The notes under the pieces were generated by a model, which saw only the letters and a list, made by a program, of their open reading frames with translations, was not told where the DNA came from and searched no databases. A DNA stretch of 64,000 bases. It comes from Phlebiopsis flavidoalba. Taxonomy: Eukaryota > Basidiomycota > Agaricomycetes > Polyporales > Phanerochaetaceae. Of the stretch, positions 36,320 to 49,082 are shown one piece after another. A program made the position numbers and the translations under genes. The DNA lies in NCBI GenBank assembly GCA_035772785.1, contig JAOCPU010000020.1, positions 248,001 to 312,000 on the forward strand. The letters are read 5' to 3'. Position 1 is the stretch's first letter; each line of letters opens with the position of its first letter.

Positions 36320-36938
36320 CACTACTCGTCGCGTCCCTCATCTAGCGCATCGCCAGCGGGGAAAGTAGCTTGTCGCCCGAGACGGCCCGCATCGTGCGCA
36401 AAGTCAACAACCAATACCTAGGAGATGTCGGCGTCCACGGTCTTCTTCATGAACTTCCTCAAGTTCCAGCGCGGCGAGTCGGTGTAACATCGGCGCGGAC
36501 GATTCACGCGTACCTCGAGGGCGACATCATCCAGACGTGCTCAATGGAGCTTTCTAGCCTCCCGGTATATGCCGAGTTGCGGGCTTCGTGCGTGCTCTGA
36601 CATTCACGCCGCGTGGAGAAGATCGTTGGAGGCTACCCGGTGCGAGATACGTGAAGAGCAAGAAAGGCAGGACGCAAGCTTACGAGCCTCCGCCAGAGCA
36701 GTTCACCGTTTCTTGGCTCATCACTGGAACACAGCGAACGCGAGACATTGGCACCCTGTGTCCGGGCCAACGATTGGTTTCATTACATCGGGCAAGAATA
36801 TTGAGGTCTCCGTGAAGGAACGAAAAGTGTGGTTCTGGAGGAAGGCGCTTTGTTACGTCGTCCCTGGTAGGTGAGATCGCGGTCAAAGGTTCGGAGGGGA
36901 GTCGAGGCGAGGTGTGGTGGGCGACTATAGACGTCTAA
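36320..36938 (+). pseudogene. Mannose-6-phosphate isomerase, C-terminal fragment
   Basis: The enzyme interconverts mannose-6-phosphate and fructose-6-phosphate for cell-wall and glycoprotein synthesis. The plus strand shows its C-terminal half: RIASGESSLSPETARIVRKV and NNQYLGDVGV, then FFMNFLKFQRGES in another frame, IHAYLEGDIIQTC (about 36,505), PGARYVKSKKGRTQAYEPPP with EQFTVSW (36,635-36,718), SGPTIGFITSGKNIEVSVKE (36,764) and GSRGEVWWATIDV ending at TAA 36,936-36,938. HAYLEGD carries the family histidine close to the zinc site. I find no N-terminal half with the other zinc ligands. The fragment sits straight behind the F-box gene, so it is either a truncated copy or a joint in the assembly. 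Frame slips occur at least three times. Confidence 0.8.
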
Positions 36939-37461
36939 GCATTGTTTAGCCTCGAGAGTAAACAATAATGCAATGTGTTGTGTATGATACATTGTTGCAT
37001 ACAATCAGACCGACATCTACCTGTGATATGTGCAGCGAGAGATAGGAATTTGATAAGCTATGACATGATGAACACATTGGTGTGCAAAGACGAGCACCGA
37101 TTGCGAGTAGAAGAACGTCATGCATCGTGTCTGTATGATGTAGTCTGCCATCTGAGAACACGACCCAAAATTGAACGACGACCAATTCACTGGAAGACGC
37201 CAGGAGTATAACATTAATCGTAGATTTTTTCCGTATGCCGAAGTAGGCTTCAGAGGAACCTGAGGACTACAGCGTCAGTGACCACGGATCTCAGCACCAA
37301 AACTGCGGACTCACAGTGTCTAGTATCGCCTTGACGGCCTCACCCAGCGACTTGCTCCCTGGCATAGCTGAGAAATAGAGCTGCCAATGCTCAACCTCGC
37401 CTCAAGTAGTCTGCTCTGTATGAGACGAGAGCCTGTGACGACGACTGGGACAGATATAGGG
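36939..37461. other. Intergenic between convergent genes
   Basis: AT-richer spacer holding the 3' ends of the isomerase fragment (plus) and the BTB gene (minus). No further gene seen. Confidence 0.5.
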
Positions 37462-38184
37462 TCAAACGAGCACGGAAATTCCGAGCGACATCACCGCCGC
37501 AAGTGGAATCTCGTCTTCGCGTGGCTGGCACGTCCAAGAGGGCAGGATACGCCCGACCTCGCTGATGACGGCTTCCTGTGGCGCGCGCTGGTGGTACTTT
37601 AGGAGCTCATAGAGGGCTGTGGCAGGGACTTCCTCGAGCTCGGGGATCGCGAGGCCACGGAGAAGGTCAATCCCGCGGATGCACTCGAGGATGTTCTTCA
37701 TGCCAACAACGGTATGGCGCGCCGCGGCTATCGTGAGATCATCCCAGCCGAGATGGACACCGACAAAATAAAGCCGTACTGAGTGCTGGTCTACCATGTT
37801 GAGGAGTTGGCGCTTTAGCTCGGCGACGACGCCTGTAAGCTTGTACTCGAGCGCAATCTTAACGAAAGCCACAACAGTCGAGACCGATTCGAACTGAATG
37901 GAGTTGAGAGGATAACAGATGTAGAGGAGTACACGGAGCATGGAAGAGTGGATGTCGACGGCATATCGAGCCACCTTGTTCGCGCTTTTGAAACGCTTGG
38001 CCCCTTGGATGAGCCCCTCTGCAGCGGAAAGCTTCAGAACGAGTCGATGTAAAAACGGAATTTCCACGCGATCGGATGAACGGATAATGGTATCCCACTC
38101 GCCGTGACCAAAGGCGTCGCTGTCTCCGGCGGCCCTCCACGATGAAAGAGGTGCGAAGGAGTTCGACGTGTTTGACTTCCGCAT
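37462..38184 (-). CDS. BTB/POZ domain protein
   Basis: BTB proteins of this short fungal type pair with each other or act as adaptors; their job is unknown. From 38,184 the minus strand reads an N-terminal segment, then the BTB core: WDTIIRSSDRVEI, HRLVLKLSAAEGLIQGAK, LRVLLYICYPLNSIQFESVS, VAFVKIALEYKLTGVVAELK, LYFVGVHLGWDDLTIAAARH and a C-terminal ATALYELLKYHQRAPQEAVI. The ICYP turn and the helix pair that follows are characteristic of basidiomycete BTB proteins of about 250-350 residues. The frame is open over most of its length, one of the cleaner genes in the window. Confidence 0.8.
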   Translation of the reverse strand: MRKSNTSNSFAPLSSWRAAGDSDAFGHGEWDTIIRSSDRVEIPFLHRLVLKLSAAEGLIQGAKRFKSANKVARYAVDIHSSMLRVLLYICYPLNSIQFESVSTVVAFVKIALEYKLTGVVAELKRQLLNMVDQHSVRLYFVGVHLGWDDLTIAAARHTVVGMKNILECIRGIDLLRGLAIPELEEVPATALYELLKYHQRAPQEAVISEVGRILPSWTCQPREDEIPLAAVMSLGISVLV

Positions 38185-38386
38185 CGCAGAGGGCAGAGGC
38201 TTGCAACGAAATTGTCTCTGCGGCTGAAATTGTAGTGCTTGCCGCGGACGAAGAAAATAATGGAGGAGTCGAAGGTAAGCACCAGAGGACAGCTGTCCCA
38301 TCTCAGGTACAAAGCGCAAAAGTCTGTATCCTCTAGGGTCTCGTACGGAAGTCCCTCCTGAGAATTTCCTACGGAGCCATCGCAAT

Positions 38387-38831
38387 TCAATTTGATCCAT
38401 GTGTCGGCGGCATGCTTAGCCGTCTCCTCCTCTTCTGTGTGACATGCAAATAGCACAAAAAACGCAACAAGTCGTGATTGGGGTTTAAGTTTCCTTGAGC
38501 CTTCCTAGCGAGATGTCCTCTGCAATCTGGACTGGTATTTCGCCGTGCCGTTCTCCAAACGTCGCTTGCAAGGGAGGGTGATTCAATGGTTGGGCGATGT
38601 CCTGGGTACATCATGCGTAGCAAACAATCAATTGTTTGACTATCTTCCATGACCTCAAATGTATCGATGTCCTGAAATGAGGTTTGAGGGAGGGGAGTGA
38701 CCGGAGGAGATGGGACGATGCCCAAACATATCCTTGAAATGCTGCGAGGCCAGCGAGAGGATGAGTTTGTGGACGTAGAATACGACTCCATCGCATGTTT
38801 GGATAGCAAAGTCCGCTGTGGATTCTGTCAT
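38387..38831 (-). CDS. Second BTB/POZ module
   Basis: Starting at ATG 38,831, the minus strand reads MTESTADFAIQTCDGVVFYV and HKLILSLASQHFKDMFG, a BTB N-terminal half. After a frame change come FEVMEDSQTIDCLLRMMYPG and HRPTIESPS. The C-terminal helices seen in the neighbour are hard to follow here. Both BTB modules lie on the same strand within 1.4 kb, so this may be a separate tandem gene, or the first domain of a single two-BTB protein. A shared ancestry is likely, since both show the DVI..HRL/HKL-type core. Confidence 0.65.
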
Positions 38832-41800
38832 GAAAAGGCTGTCTCGCCACCAGAAGTAGAGTAGCTGAGCGTTTCATTGTTGAACGCAGTCGCGTATCTG
38901 ACGATGTCCTGCAGGGAGGATGAAGCTCTGCAAAGATACAGCAGCGAGGACTGCACCCTTAGAGGTTTCAAGAGTAGTCGTTTGAGGGTGGGGACTTGTT
39001 CAAGTGGCGTATACAAGTGAGCACTTCCGGATTGATCAACTTTTAGAGCGCACGAGTCCGAAGCATTTTAGTTCGCTCGGGGTCCATGGCAAGGTGATGA
39101 GGCGGTCAAGAGTGACATTGCCCGACTGGAAGCGACAAGGGTCCGTTACCCCCAGTGTTTACGTAAGTGCGACCGCGTTGAGGGGAGACCCTTGTGGTGC
39201 GCGAGATCAGAACGCCAGACGGCCGCGGCACGTGGGCGAGACCAAGTGGCTGACCACTGTGGACCTATTCCTCTCGACCTCCTCTGTACCCTCATTGATT
39301 TTGTACGAGAAATACACTTTCAGATACTCTAAGCTGACGATCGGGTCAGCATTATTCTGGCGGACGATGGTTAACAAATCGCCAGAAATGCCCCCTATTC
39401 AATTATACACTCGTCAACAAACTGATACGGGCTCAATGCGTAGTCAGCGTTCCATCCGATCATCTATTAAATGCCAGGGCTCACATTCAATGGCATAGCC
39501 CTGGCGCCTGTTAGCCAGTCTCCAGAGGACCGCGCAATAACATAAAAGTTGCGTAATGGACATTCCTTGAGACCTGTCTAACCTCCTTGGACATGCTACA
39601 GTCAACGGGCCACACCAAGGGCCCTCCAGTTGCCGCTTGGAAAGGATGGCCATCGTCCACCAAGCTGGACCAGACGTTTTCGACTCTGGTCGCTGAAGAC
39701 AGTCACCGCCCCCAAGGGCTCGAGCCCCACTGGTTGTCTATATCGTTGAGTTGGATTGGTATGCCACCGTACAGGAATACAGAAATATGCCTTGGAGGAG
39801 AAGTGCACGTTTGAACACACTTCCATGCATGCAAGATTACAGAGAAATGTCGCAATGGGATACAAAGCATACAAAGCCCTGGCCAAATCGTAACAGGTTG
39901 AGATTCTTCACATACCACGTTAATGTGCGGAAAGTCACTGAGGGTATATTGTCTTCAGTAAACGGAAAGTTGCCAATCGACAGACGGTGAGCGTTAGGGC
40001 AGGTTAAATAACGCAAAGATCGCGTTGCGAGCAAAAAGATGGTCGTCCAGAAAGACAGCAGTCGCATGCCAGACTCGTGGTACAAAACACACCCGAGGAA
40101 GTTTGGTGGTCAACGAATCGAAAGCCGACCTCCAGACAGTTTACCGAGCGCGGGTGAGTATCATCCAAGCTTTTATGCCGGTCTCCGAACAGGCGTGTCT
40201 CTGAATATCAGTGGTGTCCCGCTTAGGAACATGAATGATATTCGTGATTTCACACAAGAGATATTCTACTCGAAGGAACCTACCAGAAAGCTCTGGGAAC
40301 AATAGCAGAAGATGTGCTGCTGTCAAGTCTTTGGATGCGCAGCTCACGCATGTTTCCAAAATATGTTGAGGTATGCAAGGACTATAGTGTCATTGGAGGA
40401 TACGCTTACGTGAACACTTCAGATACAATCGAGTGTTCAAGCATGAGGAATTCTCTCAGCAACAAATGGTTCGCCAACTCCTCTGGAATGTCTCTGGGTG
40501 TACGTCCTCCCGACTTCCACTCCCTTGCTAGACTTGACGTCTACACAGGCATCACAGCGCGTTCTCCTCTCGTCACTGGGAGACCACTTCGTATTGTTGA
40601 CGGTCTTTACCTCATCCAAAATGCGGCGGGATGCTAACGTTGTTGAAACCGAACACCCGCCGTCCAGCCCCTTCCTACCTGCACGCTTGTGTGTCGGCAC
40701 CTCTTGAATGATGCGATAACTTCCTACCAGTCTGTGGTCGTATCAGCAAAAACACATGGTAGAGACACCGATTACACGATCAGCAATTTTGCCACGCGGC
40801 GCGCTCATTGGACGTGTTTTTGTGGTCAGACACATGACGGGACCCAAGTGATCTGTCAAGCTTCGCACGCAAGGACAGAAACCAAACGTAGGTCCTTGTA
40901 CTGTTACGAGAGCCAGCGAGGTGTAGTGTCCCTGATCCGCTTCCATGAGGATGATACTCATATCCGTACACAGATTTGACACTATTGCACAATCCGTAGT
41001 CATGGTCCGCAAACGGTACTGGATGGGCAATGTCCCGCGGGTTCGGGTTGCGATTACCTCCATATGACCAGCCTAAAGGACGATATCCTCATTTTGAGTC
41101 AGAATGGGTGCTTGTTCGACTTCCTCTACCAATTTTCATCATCCCGACCGTTCCGTCCCTCCTACATTGGCGACCTTAGACTTTTACGCTCCCTCGCCGC
41201 AGGTTCCGTTCTGCAGAATTTGGCATCCGGAAGTTACGCTATGTTGCACCGACCCATGGCCGTCGAACCCCAATATTGTGATTTATGCAGAATGATCTCA
41301 CGAACGCCAGCGTGTGGTACTATCAAGCACGTCGTGCAGGACGACGGCCAATACGATGACAATGTTAACCATTGTCACGGGCTTCGCACCCTCACTCGCT
41401 AGTTTTGGACGTATACGCAGGCCGCCACGTCGCCGCAAATCCAGGGATCCTACAAACACGCGAAACCCACACCACATGTGGAAGGCCATCACCCCAGGGA
41501 CTGGAGGGTTCTCTGCTTCGGAACCTCGCCACGGGAAAACTTCTCGCGCAGTCATCGGCAGCACCAGACCATGCACATCACAGATCCTACGCAGTACACC
41601 CAGGGCGTCGTGTCAGTGGCGCCTTTTGGATGCGACTACGTTAAGGGCGCAGTCCTGCCCCGTACTGTACGACGTGTCTGCGTTATCGATTCCACCCTCC
41701 GAGCTGTCGCGGCACCCGCGATTCATCACTCGGTCGAAACAGACCGAGGAATATCCTCAGGACGTTTGATACTGCGCACGTAAGAAACGTGACGCCGCCC

Positions 41801-42438
41801 CTGCGTCGATCCTTTGCTCTCTGTCTCAAGCGTAGAGCATGACGTGACGTAACGAGATATGCTCGAAAATGGGTATACATCGTTGGTCCTCGCGCCAAGA
41901 TTGATCACAGGTTGGAGGAGCATAACTGGGCTGTATGACATTACTCTGCGCGATGAGGACGCTGTGTTTTGGATTGAAAAGGTTTCACGGGAAGGGTAGT
42001 TTTGACACATGTCATCCTAGGTAATCCTTGTATCAGTCTCCTCCCCACAATGTACGCCATGTATCAGGCAGTGTATGCCTATAAGTAAGTGAGTCGCCTT
42101 GTGAACTGGACATGAAGTTACTGTTGAGGGGTCAGGGGTGCACAAGGTCCCGGCGCTATTGACATCATCCACAAGCCCGACCCCGTACAGTCCTCGCTGG
42201 TCCCTGACTCTCATGATCGTGCCGGACGAGTCCTCACAACGTCCTCTCACACATGCTCTCATTCACACAACCCCTGGAAAAATGCGATCACCATCAGTCG
42301 CGTGTTATATCAAGATACGCTTACATGGCCCGCAGAGCCTACTCGAGTCATCACCCGCAAACCGCAGACGCTTCGTAAACGCATAAATCCATCCCCAAAT
42401 ACCTCCATATTCTGGGAACACGATCCGCAGAACCCTTC
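38832..42438. other. Long stretch with coding-like scraps but no recognised gene
   Basis: Several plus-strand frames look coding for 30-60 residues and then break. Examples are FRYNRVFKHEEFSQQQMVRQ near 40,425 and TGGFSASEPRHGKTSRAV near 41,505. I could not connect them to a family. They may be a diverged or poorly read gene of unknown kind. Confidence 0.35.
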
Positions 42439-44527
42439 ATGAAAGCACGGGGATATTTGCTCCTAGCCTGTACTTTAGCCCTTGCTAGTAATGTGGCTGA
42501 GGCAGCGCAGGTTCCTCTCGGACTGCCTAATCCGTGAAGACTACCGGAACGCGAGCCGCCATTACACCCGAATTTTCGGCTTCCGTCGAAAATTACCTCG
42601 CTCGTCGTGGAGTCCCTGGGCTGTCCGCGGGAGTCGTGTATGTCAACGGCACCACGGTAGCAGACAGAATTTGGGACCTGGGGCAACCATACGGAAGATG
42701 GAAATGTAATGTCGAAGGAGGTGCGTGTATCTCTACGTCTTCGATCTCAGAGTCTGTCTCAATCGTGCAGTAGACCCTCTTTTCGATCGGATCATGCTCG
42801 AAAGCCTTTTTGGCTGCTTCAATAGGCATACTCACAGGACGACTTTGCAAAGGGGGAAAAACTCAACGATTCTCCCTCGGGAAGTGGAAGAGTTTACCTG
42901 GACCACGAAGCTTCATGCGCTGCTTCCTGGCGAATGGGAAATGAATGATCCATGGGCCACTGCGAAAGCCAACATACAAGACGTTTTGAGCCATGTGTCC
43001 GGATTACCCAGCGTATGGTTTTGAGGCATAGCGGGTCAATATGCCCTAATGCTGACTTTGCTATCAGCCACGATCTCGCATATGGGGCGTCCGATACTCA
43101 AGCAGATGTGGTTAGAAAGTTACGATTCCTCGAAACCGGCCTTCGAGTTTCGCGAGCAGTACCACTATAACAACCACGTTAGTGTCGTCTCCCTGAATGC
43201 GCCCTACGTGACCGTTGCTAAGAGTTTTGTACCAGATGTACATGCTTGGTGCTCATATCGTCGAGAAATACTCGGGAAAGCCGTTCCCCGCATATGTACA
43301 GGAACGCATCTTGAAACCTCTTGGCATGAACTCGACCGTGTATTATGCCCAGGATATCCAGTCACACCATGTCATAGCGCAATCTTTTACCGGCGATGTG
43401 AGACGTATTCCTACATGGTTCGAAGACGAGAAGATTTCAACGCTACTTGCCGGTGTGCGGGCGGCATCATCTCGAACACAGTCGACATGGTGAGTAATTC
43501 AGGTCCAACTCCCGCCCAGGCTCTCTCATCCACCGTACAGACGAAGTGGCTGGCTATGCTTCTCAATGACGGAGTAGACCCCAAGACCAGTGAGGTCATT
43601 GTACCAAAGAGCGTGATTGAAGCGGTCACCACGGCGTACACTATCGCTTCTGGAAGAGGCTCCAACGCCGACAACTCGATCCAAGGTTACGGCATGGGGT
43701 GGGGGGGCGCGCCGCATACAGGGGGCACGAGGTGTGTTGTCACCGGACATGATGCTGATGTGCTGTATTTTCTGAGACGGGCGCATAGGTCGTGGCTCAC
43801 AGTGGCGGCCTCCCGGGCTTTCTCACCCAAACCATGTTCCTTCCTTGGGATAAGTTCGGCGTGATTGTTCTCATGAACAGTGACTTTGCTCCCGAGGTAC
43901 CGTGCCCCACAGTGGCGCGCCATATCGTCGAAAATGTCCTGGGCCTCCCTCCCGTGAAGCCAGACGATTTAGCAATGAGTTCCGGAGCAACAGCATTCGA
44001 GATACCCACTTCCTTATCTCCGGAGCTCCCTTCACCTATCACCCACCGTAAATCCGTTGGCCAATCTGCCCTCACCAATTTCAAGCTACGAGGGGCTATA
44101 CACGCATCCGGGCTACGGCTCAATATTCTTCTGCTCTCCTGCCAACGCCTCCTCTCACTGTACAGACCTTCTCACCACCTTTGATTCCGTCAACGCGACG
44201 TCCGAACCGGCTTTGTACGCATACTGGGACCGCATTTGGACCCGTCATTTCCAGCTGCTCCCGATTGAGGGCAACGAGTTCATCGTGAAGACGTCCAACA
44301 TCTTCCCTCACGGCTACGGCAAAGACACACGACCATTCGCCACTACGACATCGCTACACGATATGCCCATCCACGCGACGTTCGATGTCCACGACGGAAA
44401 GGTCCGAGGCTTGGCGTTACCGAATGGGTTCGAGCCTACCGAAGTTAGGAGCGCGAAGCGGAAAAGGGTCCTTGAAAGAAAACTGCATTGGTTTATTTCG
44501 AACGCGTTTAGGTTTGACCTCTTCTAA
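42439..44527 (+). CDS. Secreted serine beta-lactamase-like hydrolase (S12 family)
   Basis: S12-fold enzymes are serine hydrolases; in fungi they are often extracellular or act on small esters and lactones. ATG 42,439 starts a signal peptide (MKARGYLLLACTLALASNVA). Next come ITPEFSASVENYLARRGVPG and LSAGVVYVNGTTV. The SxxK catalytic block, SCSKA, lies near 42,795 in a disturbed frame. LHALLPGEWEMNDPW, NIQDVLSHVSGLPS (42,970) and the YxN motif YNN (43,165) follow. Then come HIVEKYSGKPFPAYVQERIL (43,256), KWLAMLLNDGVDPKTSEVIV and the HxG-type motif HSGGLPGFLTQTMFLPWDKF (43,795). The C-terminal domain (YEGLYTHPGYGSIFFCSP, LLPIEGNEFIVKTSNIFPHG) has a long clean frame to the stop at 44,525. The total of about 600 residues fits the fungal group. 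All three catalytic motifs are traceable. Confidence 0.87.
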
Positions 44528-46603
44528 TACAATCGAATTCAATTTTGAACCGAAGATATGTGCGCGTTGCTTGGTCCGTGTCTTTCGACAGACCCTGTAC
44601 AGCGGATCGGCATCAGTCGAGGTTGGTAAGTCATCGGAACAACCAAGCGAGATGTTGCACCTCACGCATCCCTCTTGATTCTAGTTTCTCGCCGTTGTTG
44701 AGCGGCATAGTCCACTACTCGCCGCATGTCGAGGTGTCCCAGACGAGTTAAATTCCCGCTTTGAGACGTTGGACGAAACATCTTGAGTGACAATGGTATT
44801 GCCTCACTGTGTGTTCGGACGTCCTACACAGCTTCACGGCCCTTTGGTAAAGGATGCGTCCGTCCGAACCACCCTCTCATCATCGCGAGGTGGGGGATTG
44901 AACATCTTTGCGTAATGATTCCGTCGATTGAGCTCGTGACTTGGAATGGCTGACCCCCTCCGGCCTACAGGACTCGCGCGAGTCGTCTTTCATTGGCTAT
45001 CAGGTGCGATACGGGCATCTTCATGAAGAGATGATGACATTCTCGATATTCGACCATACAAAAAGCCGCGAAGCTGATAAGCGCAAATGGATCCTAGGAA
45101 TGTGTCAACATGATGACAAGCGCCGACGCAGGACGCAGACATTTCTACACTCATATAAAATGTGTTCGTACTCTCCAGCAAATTACAGGCTCACCAGGTC
45201 TCAGAACATCCGCCTAAACATCCACAGTGAGTACGCCGCACATTCCGAACAATGCCTCTGACTTATTGGCATAAGTCGTACAATTATGGCCGGCCAATTG
45301 CACCACACCACCGCCATGTTCGAAACGTTCAATATTGAGTTCCAGGGAGCATAATTGTGCCGCAGGCCGTGTACGACGGCGGTGCACCCTTCGTGCCGCA
45401 CGCACCTCCAGTGGAATTTCCAGGGACCTTTGTATCTCAAAGACGCCATTACGGAGCGATTCCGCCACTCGGAAAACCTACCAGCAACGCCCCGAGGACC
45501 CACGCCCATCGAGAGAGCTAGGCTAACCCTGACGTATTCTGGTGAATCGACATCTTTATTCCGTGGTAGACGTGAACTTACCTTGATCTCATTAGTGGCC
45601 TGGCTACGAGACCTTCGAGACCAATATCAATGTAAGGGAGCGGAATCAACAAGCACAATCTATACCAAGATGGCTCCTCGCACGTAGAATCGCAGAGACT
45701 TTTCGTAACTTTCACGATGTGAGCCTCCTTTTTTTTTAACGTTGAGTCGTATGTTCATAATTATTGTCACATATAGCAAGCTACGCATCATCCTCAGGAC
45801 ACCGATTGGTCCATGGACAAGATCGATTTTGATCGGCTCATACTGTACCAATTGGTGCAGGTGGTCGTGGCAGTTGGCAGGCATAATATTGTACCACTAG
45901 GACGCGTCGCAAGAGGCAATGTTTAAAGCCGGCCCGTTGTCGTGAGTCCAAAGTCGGCTCAAGAACGGGCGGCGGGCCGCCAATCAGGGGTTTCTTGTCT
46001 ACCAGAATCTGTACAAAACTAGGAATCAATATACATACATAACACTTACGAGGCACTTCTAGAGCTCACGTCGCGACCATCGCGAGGCCTGACGGCGGCT
46101 TGGGGATGGTGGCAGATCTTTCTGATAGCTCGGAGGTAGGGGGTTCCTCCTTGCGCGATGTAGCTTCAAGTGCCTCCCGCCGCGCACGTTTCAAAATTCA
46201 GGAGCGGTGCTCGCGCGGGTGGAGACGAATGGCCGACTCTCCACTCTGCGGCCCTACGCGTACTGTCGTATTCATCTCGACCGCAAAGCCTGAATGCATC
46301 GCCGCATCTCGACAGCCCTCGAGCAACGCCGCTATAATTGTTATCAATATCTGTGGGATTATTGTCGACGACTGCATTGGCGGGCTGACCGTGCGCGCCT
46401 TCCTTGCTAAGTTCGTAAGGCCACCGGCATCCGGCACGGGGCAGACCCTGGGGTCTACACCGCGCTCCAGAGTCCGGCGGCGACCCTGTCTTGCTATCGA
46501 TCTCGACAGTTCCTGGGGCCTCTGAGCGTACTTACGGTGGTGGGTACAAAATCTGCGCCGAAGCTGTGTGATGTATGGGCTGTGTCGCGGAGGCCGGCGA
46601 GGC
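44528..46603. other. Intergenic, with one unassigned coding-like patch
   Basis: Near 45,350-45,480 the plus strand reads VPQAVYDGGAPFVPHAPP in one frame and continues Pro-rich. I cannot identify it. The rest shows only short open frames. Confidence 0.35.
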
Positions 46604-47008
46604 TCAGGGTGAGCGGAAAAGATGGATAGATAACTGGAGACACCGCGGCGCGTTAGGGGGGCGGGGCGGTAGTAGCGTCGAGGACTCAGTCATTCGGAAT
46701 GTACTTTCGGGATGACGTTCATGGAAGGTTTTGTATAACGCAGCCATATGCGCTGGGGTGAGACGTTGAGATATGGCTATACGATGATTGGCGTCGGCCG
46801 ACAAATACAAGCATTTGTCGCGCGAGGGAATGCGAAGCCTCATTGGCTCGAATCTCGAATCACCGTTGGGTATACACCACAATTCCGCGGGACGCATCGT
46901 ATGTTCTGGGTCATATGCTGTCGCAAAGCCAAGTAATGTCCATGTTTTTCTAAGGGGAAACGAATTTATCACGTCCCGAGTCTGGGAAAACGTCCAATCG
47001 CTTTGCAA
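46604..47008 (-). CDS. Possible hypothetical protein
   Basis: An uninterrupted minus-strand frame of 134 residues (start 47,008) with even composition, for example TWTLLGFATAYDPEHTMRPA and LYLSADANHRIAISQRLTPA. Unbroken length is unusual here, where most true genes carry slips, so it may still be chance. I recognise no domain. It is divergent from gpd. Confidence 0.25.
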   Translation of the reverse strand: MQSDWTFSQTRDVINSFPLRKTWTLLGFATAYDPEHTMRPAELWCIPNGDSRFEPMRLRIPSRDKCLYLSADANHRIAISQRLTPAHMAALYKTFHERHPESTFRMTESSTLLPPRPPNAPRCLQLSIHLFRSP

Positions 47009-47519
47009 TTGAAACGGCTAAAGCTGAGAGAGCTAAGCCTTAGACTCCGAAGACGGAACTGCGCAACAGCGCCGTCAGGTCAAAGAATACCGTCAAGAAG
47101 ACTGGGAAGACGAGTCTCGACACCCGTTTCGAAGGTCTGTCGGAACGAAGACTGAAATGTGCAGATTTGTTTCATTGTAAGTGCAGGAACGGATGTGAGG
47201 CTACGAGGCCAACAGGGGGGGCGGATGATATCAGAGTCGTGGGGTCCAGCCGAGACGAGGCTCGAAGGGAGGGGGGGTGCTGCAGAGGCTTGTGCTTCGT
47301 CTGTGTGCAAACGACGACGGACGGCCTATCTCGGATGCCGACGGAGACGTCTGTAGAGAGAGCCTCGCTGTGTTCTCGCCCTGGCGAGAGAGTCGGACGG
47401 AAGACGGATTAGGCAGGCTGATATCGTGGCGGGCGAAGGCGCGCTAAAAAGATCAAAGACGAGGTCAGATCTCCGATGGAATCGATGACTACCAAAATCC
47501 TTAACATACATAGCGCGCC

Positions 47520-47589
47520 GCACCGGTTCCATTGCCACTTGCTCCACCCCAGCCGTTTCCACCCAACCTCCACACACACACTACAGACA
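47520..47589 (+). promoter_or_regulatory. Pyrimidine-rich leader of gpd
   Basis: A C/T- and CA-rich stretch runs directly up to the gpd start codon. Such CT-rich leaders are common at strongly expressed fungal genes and often mark transcription starts. No clear TATA box is seen close by. Confidence 0.45.
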
Positions 47590-49082
<1,493 letters not shown>

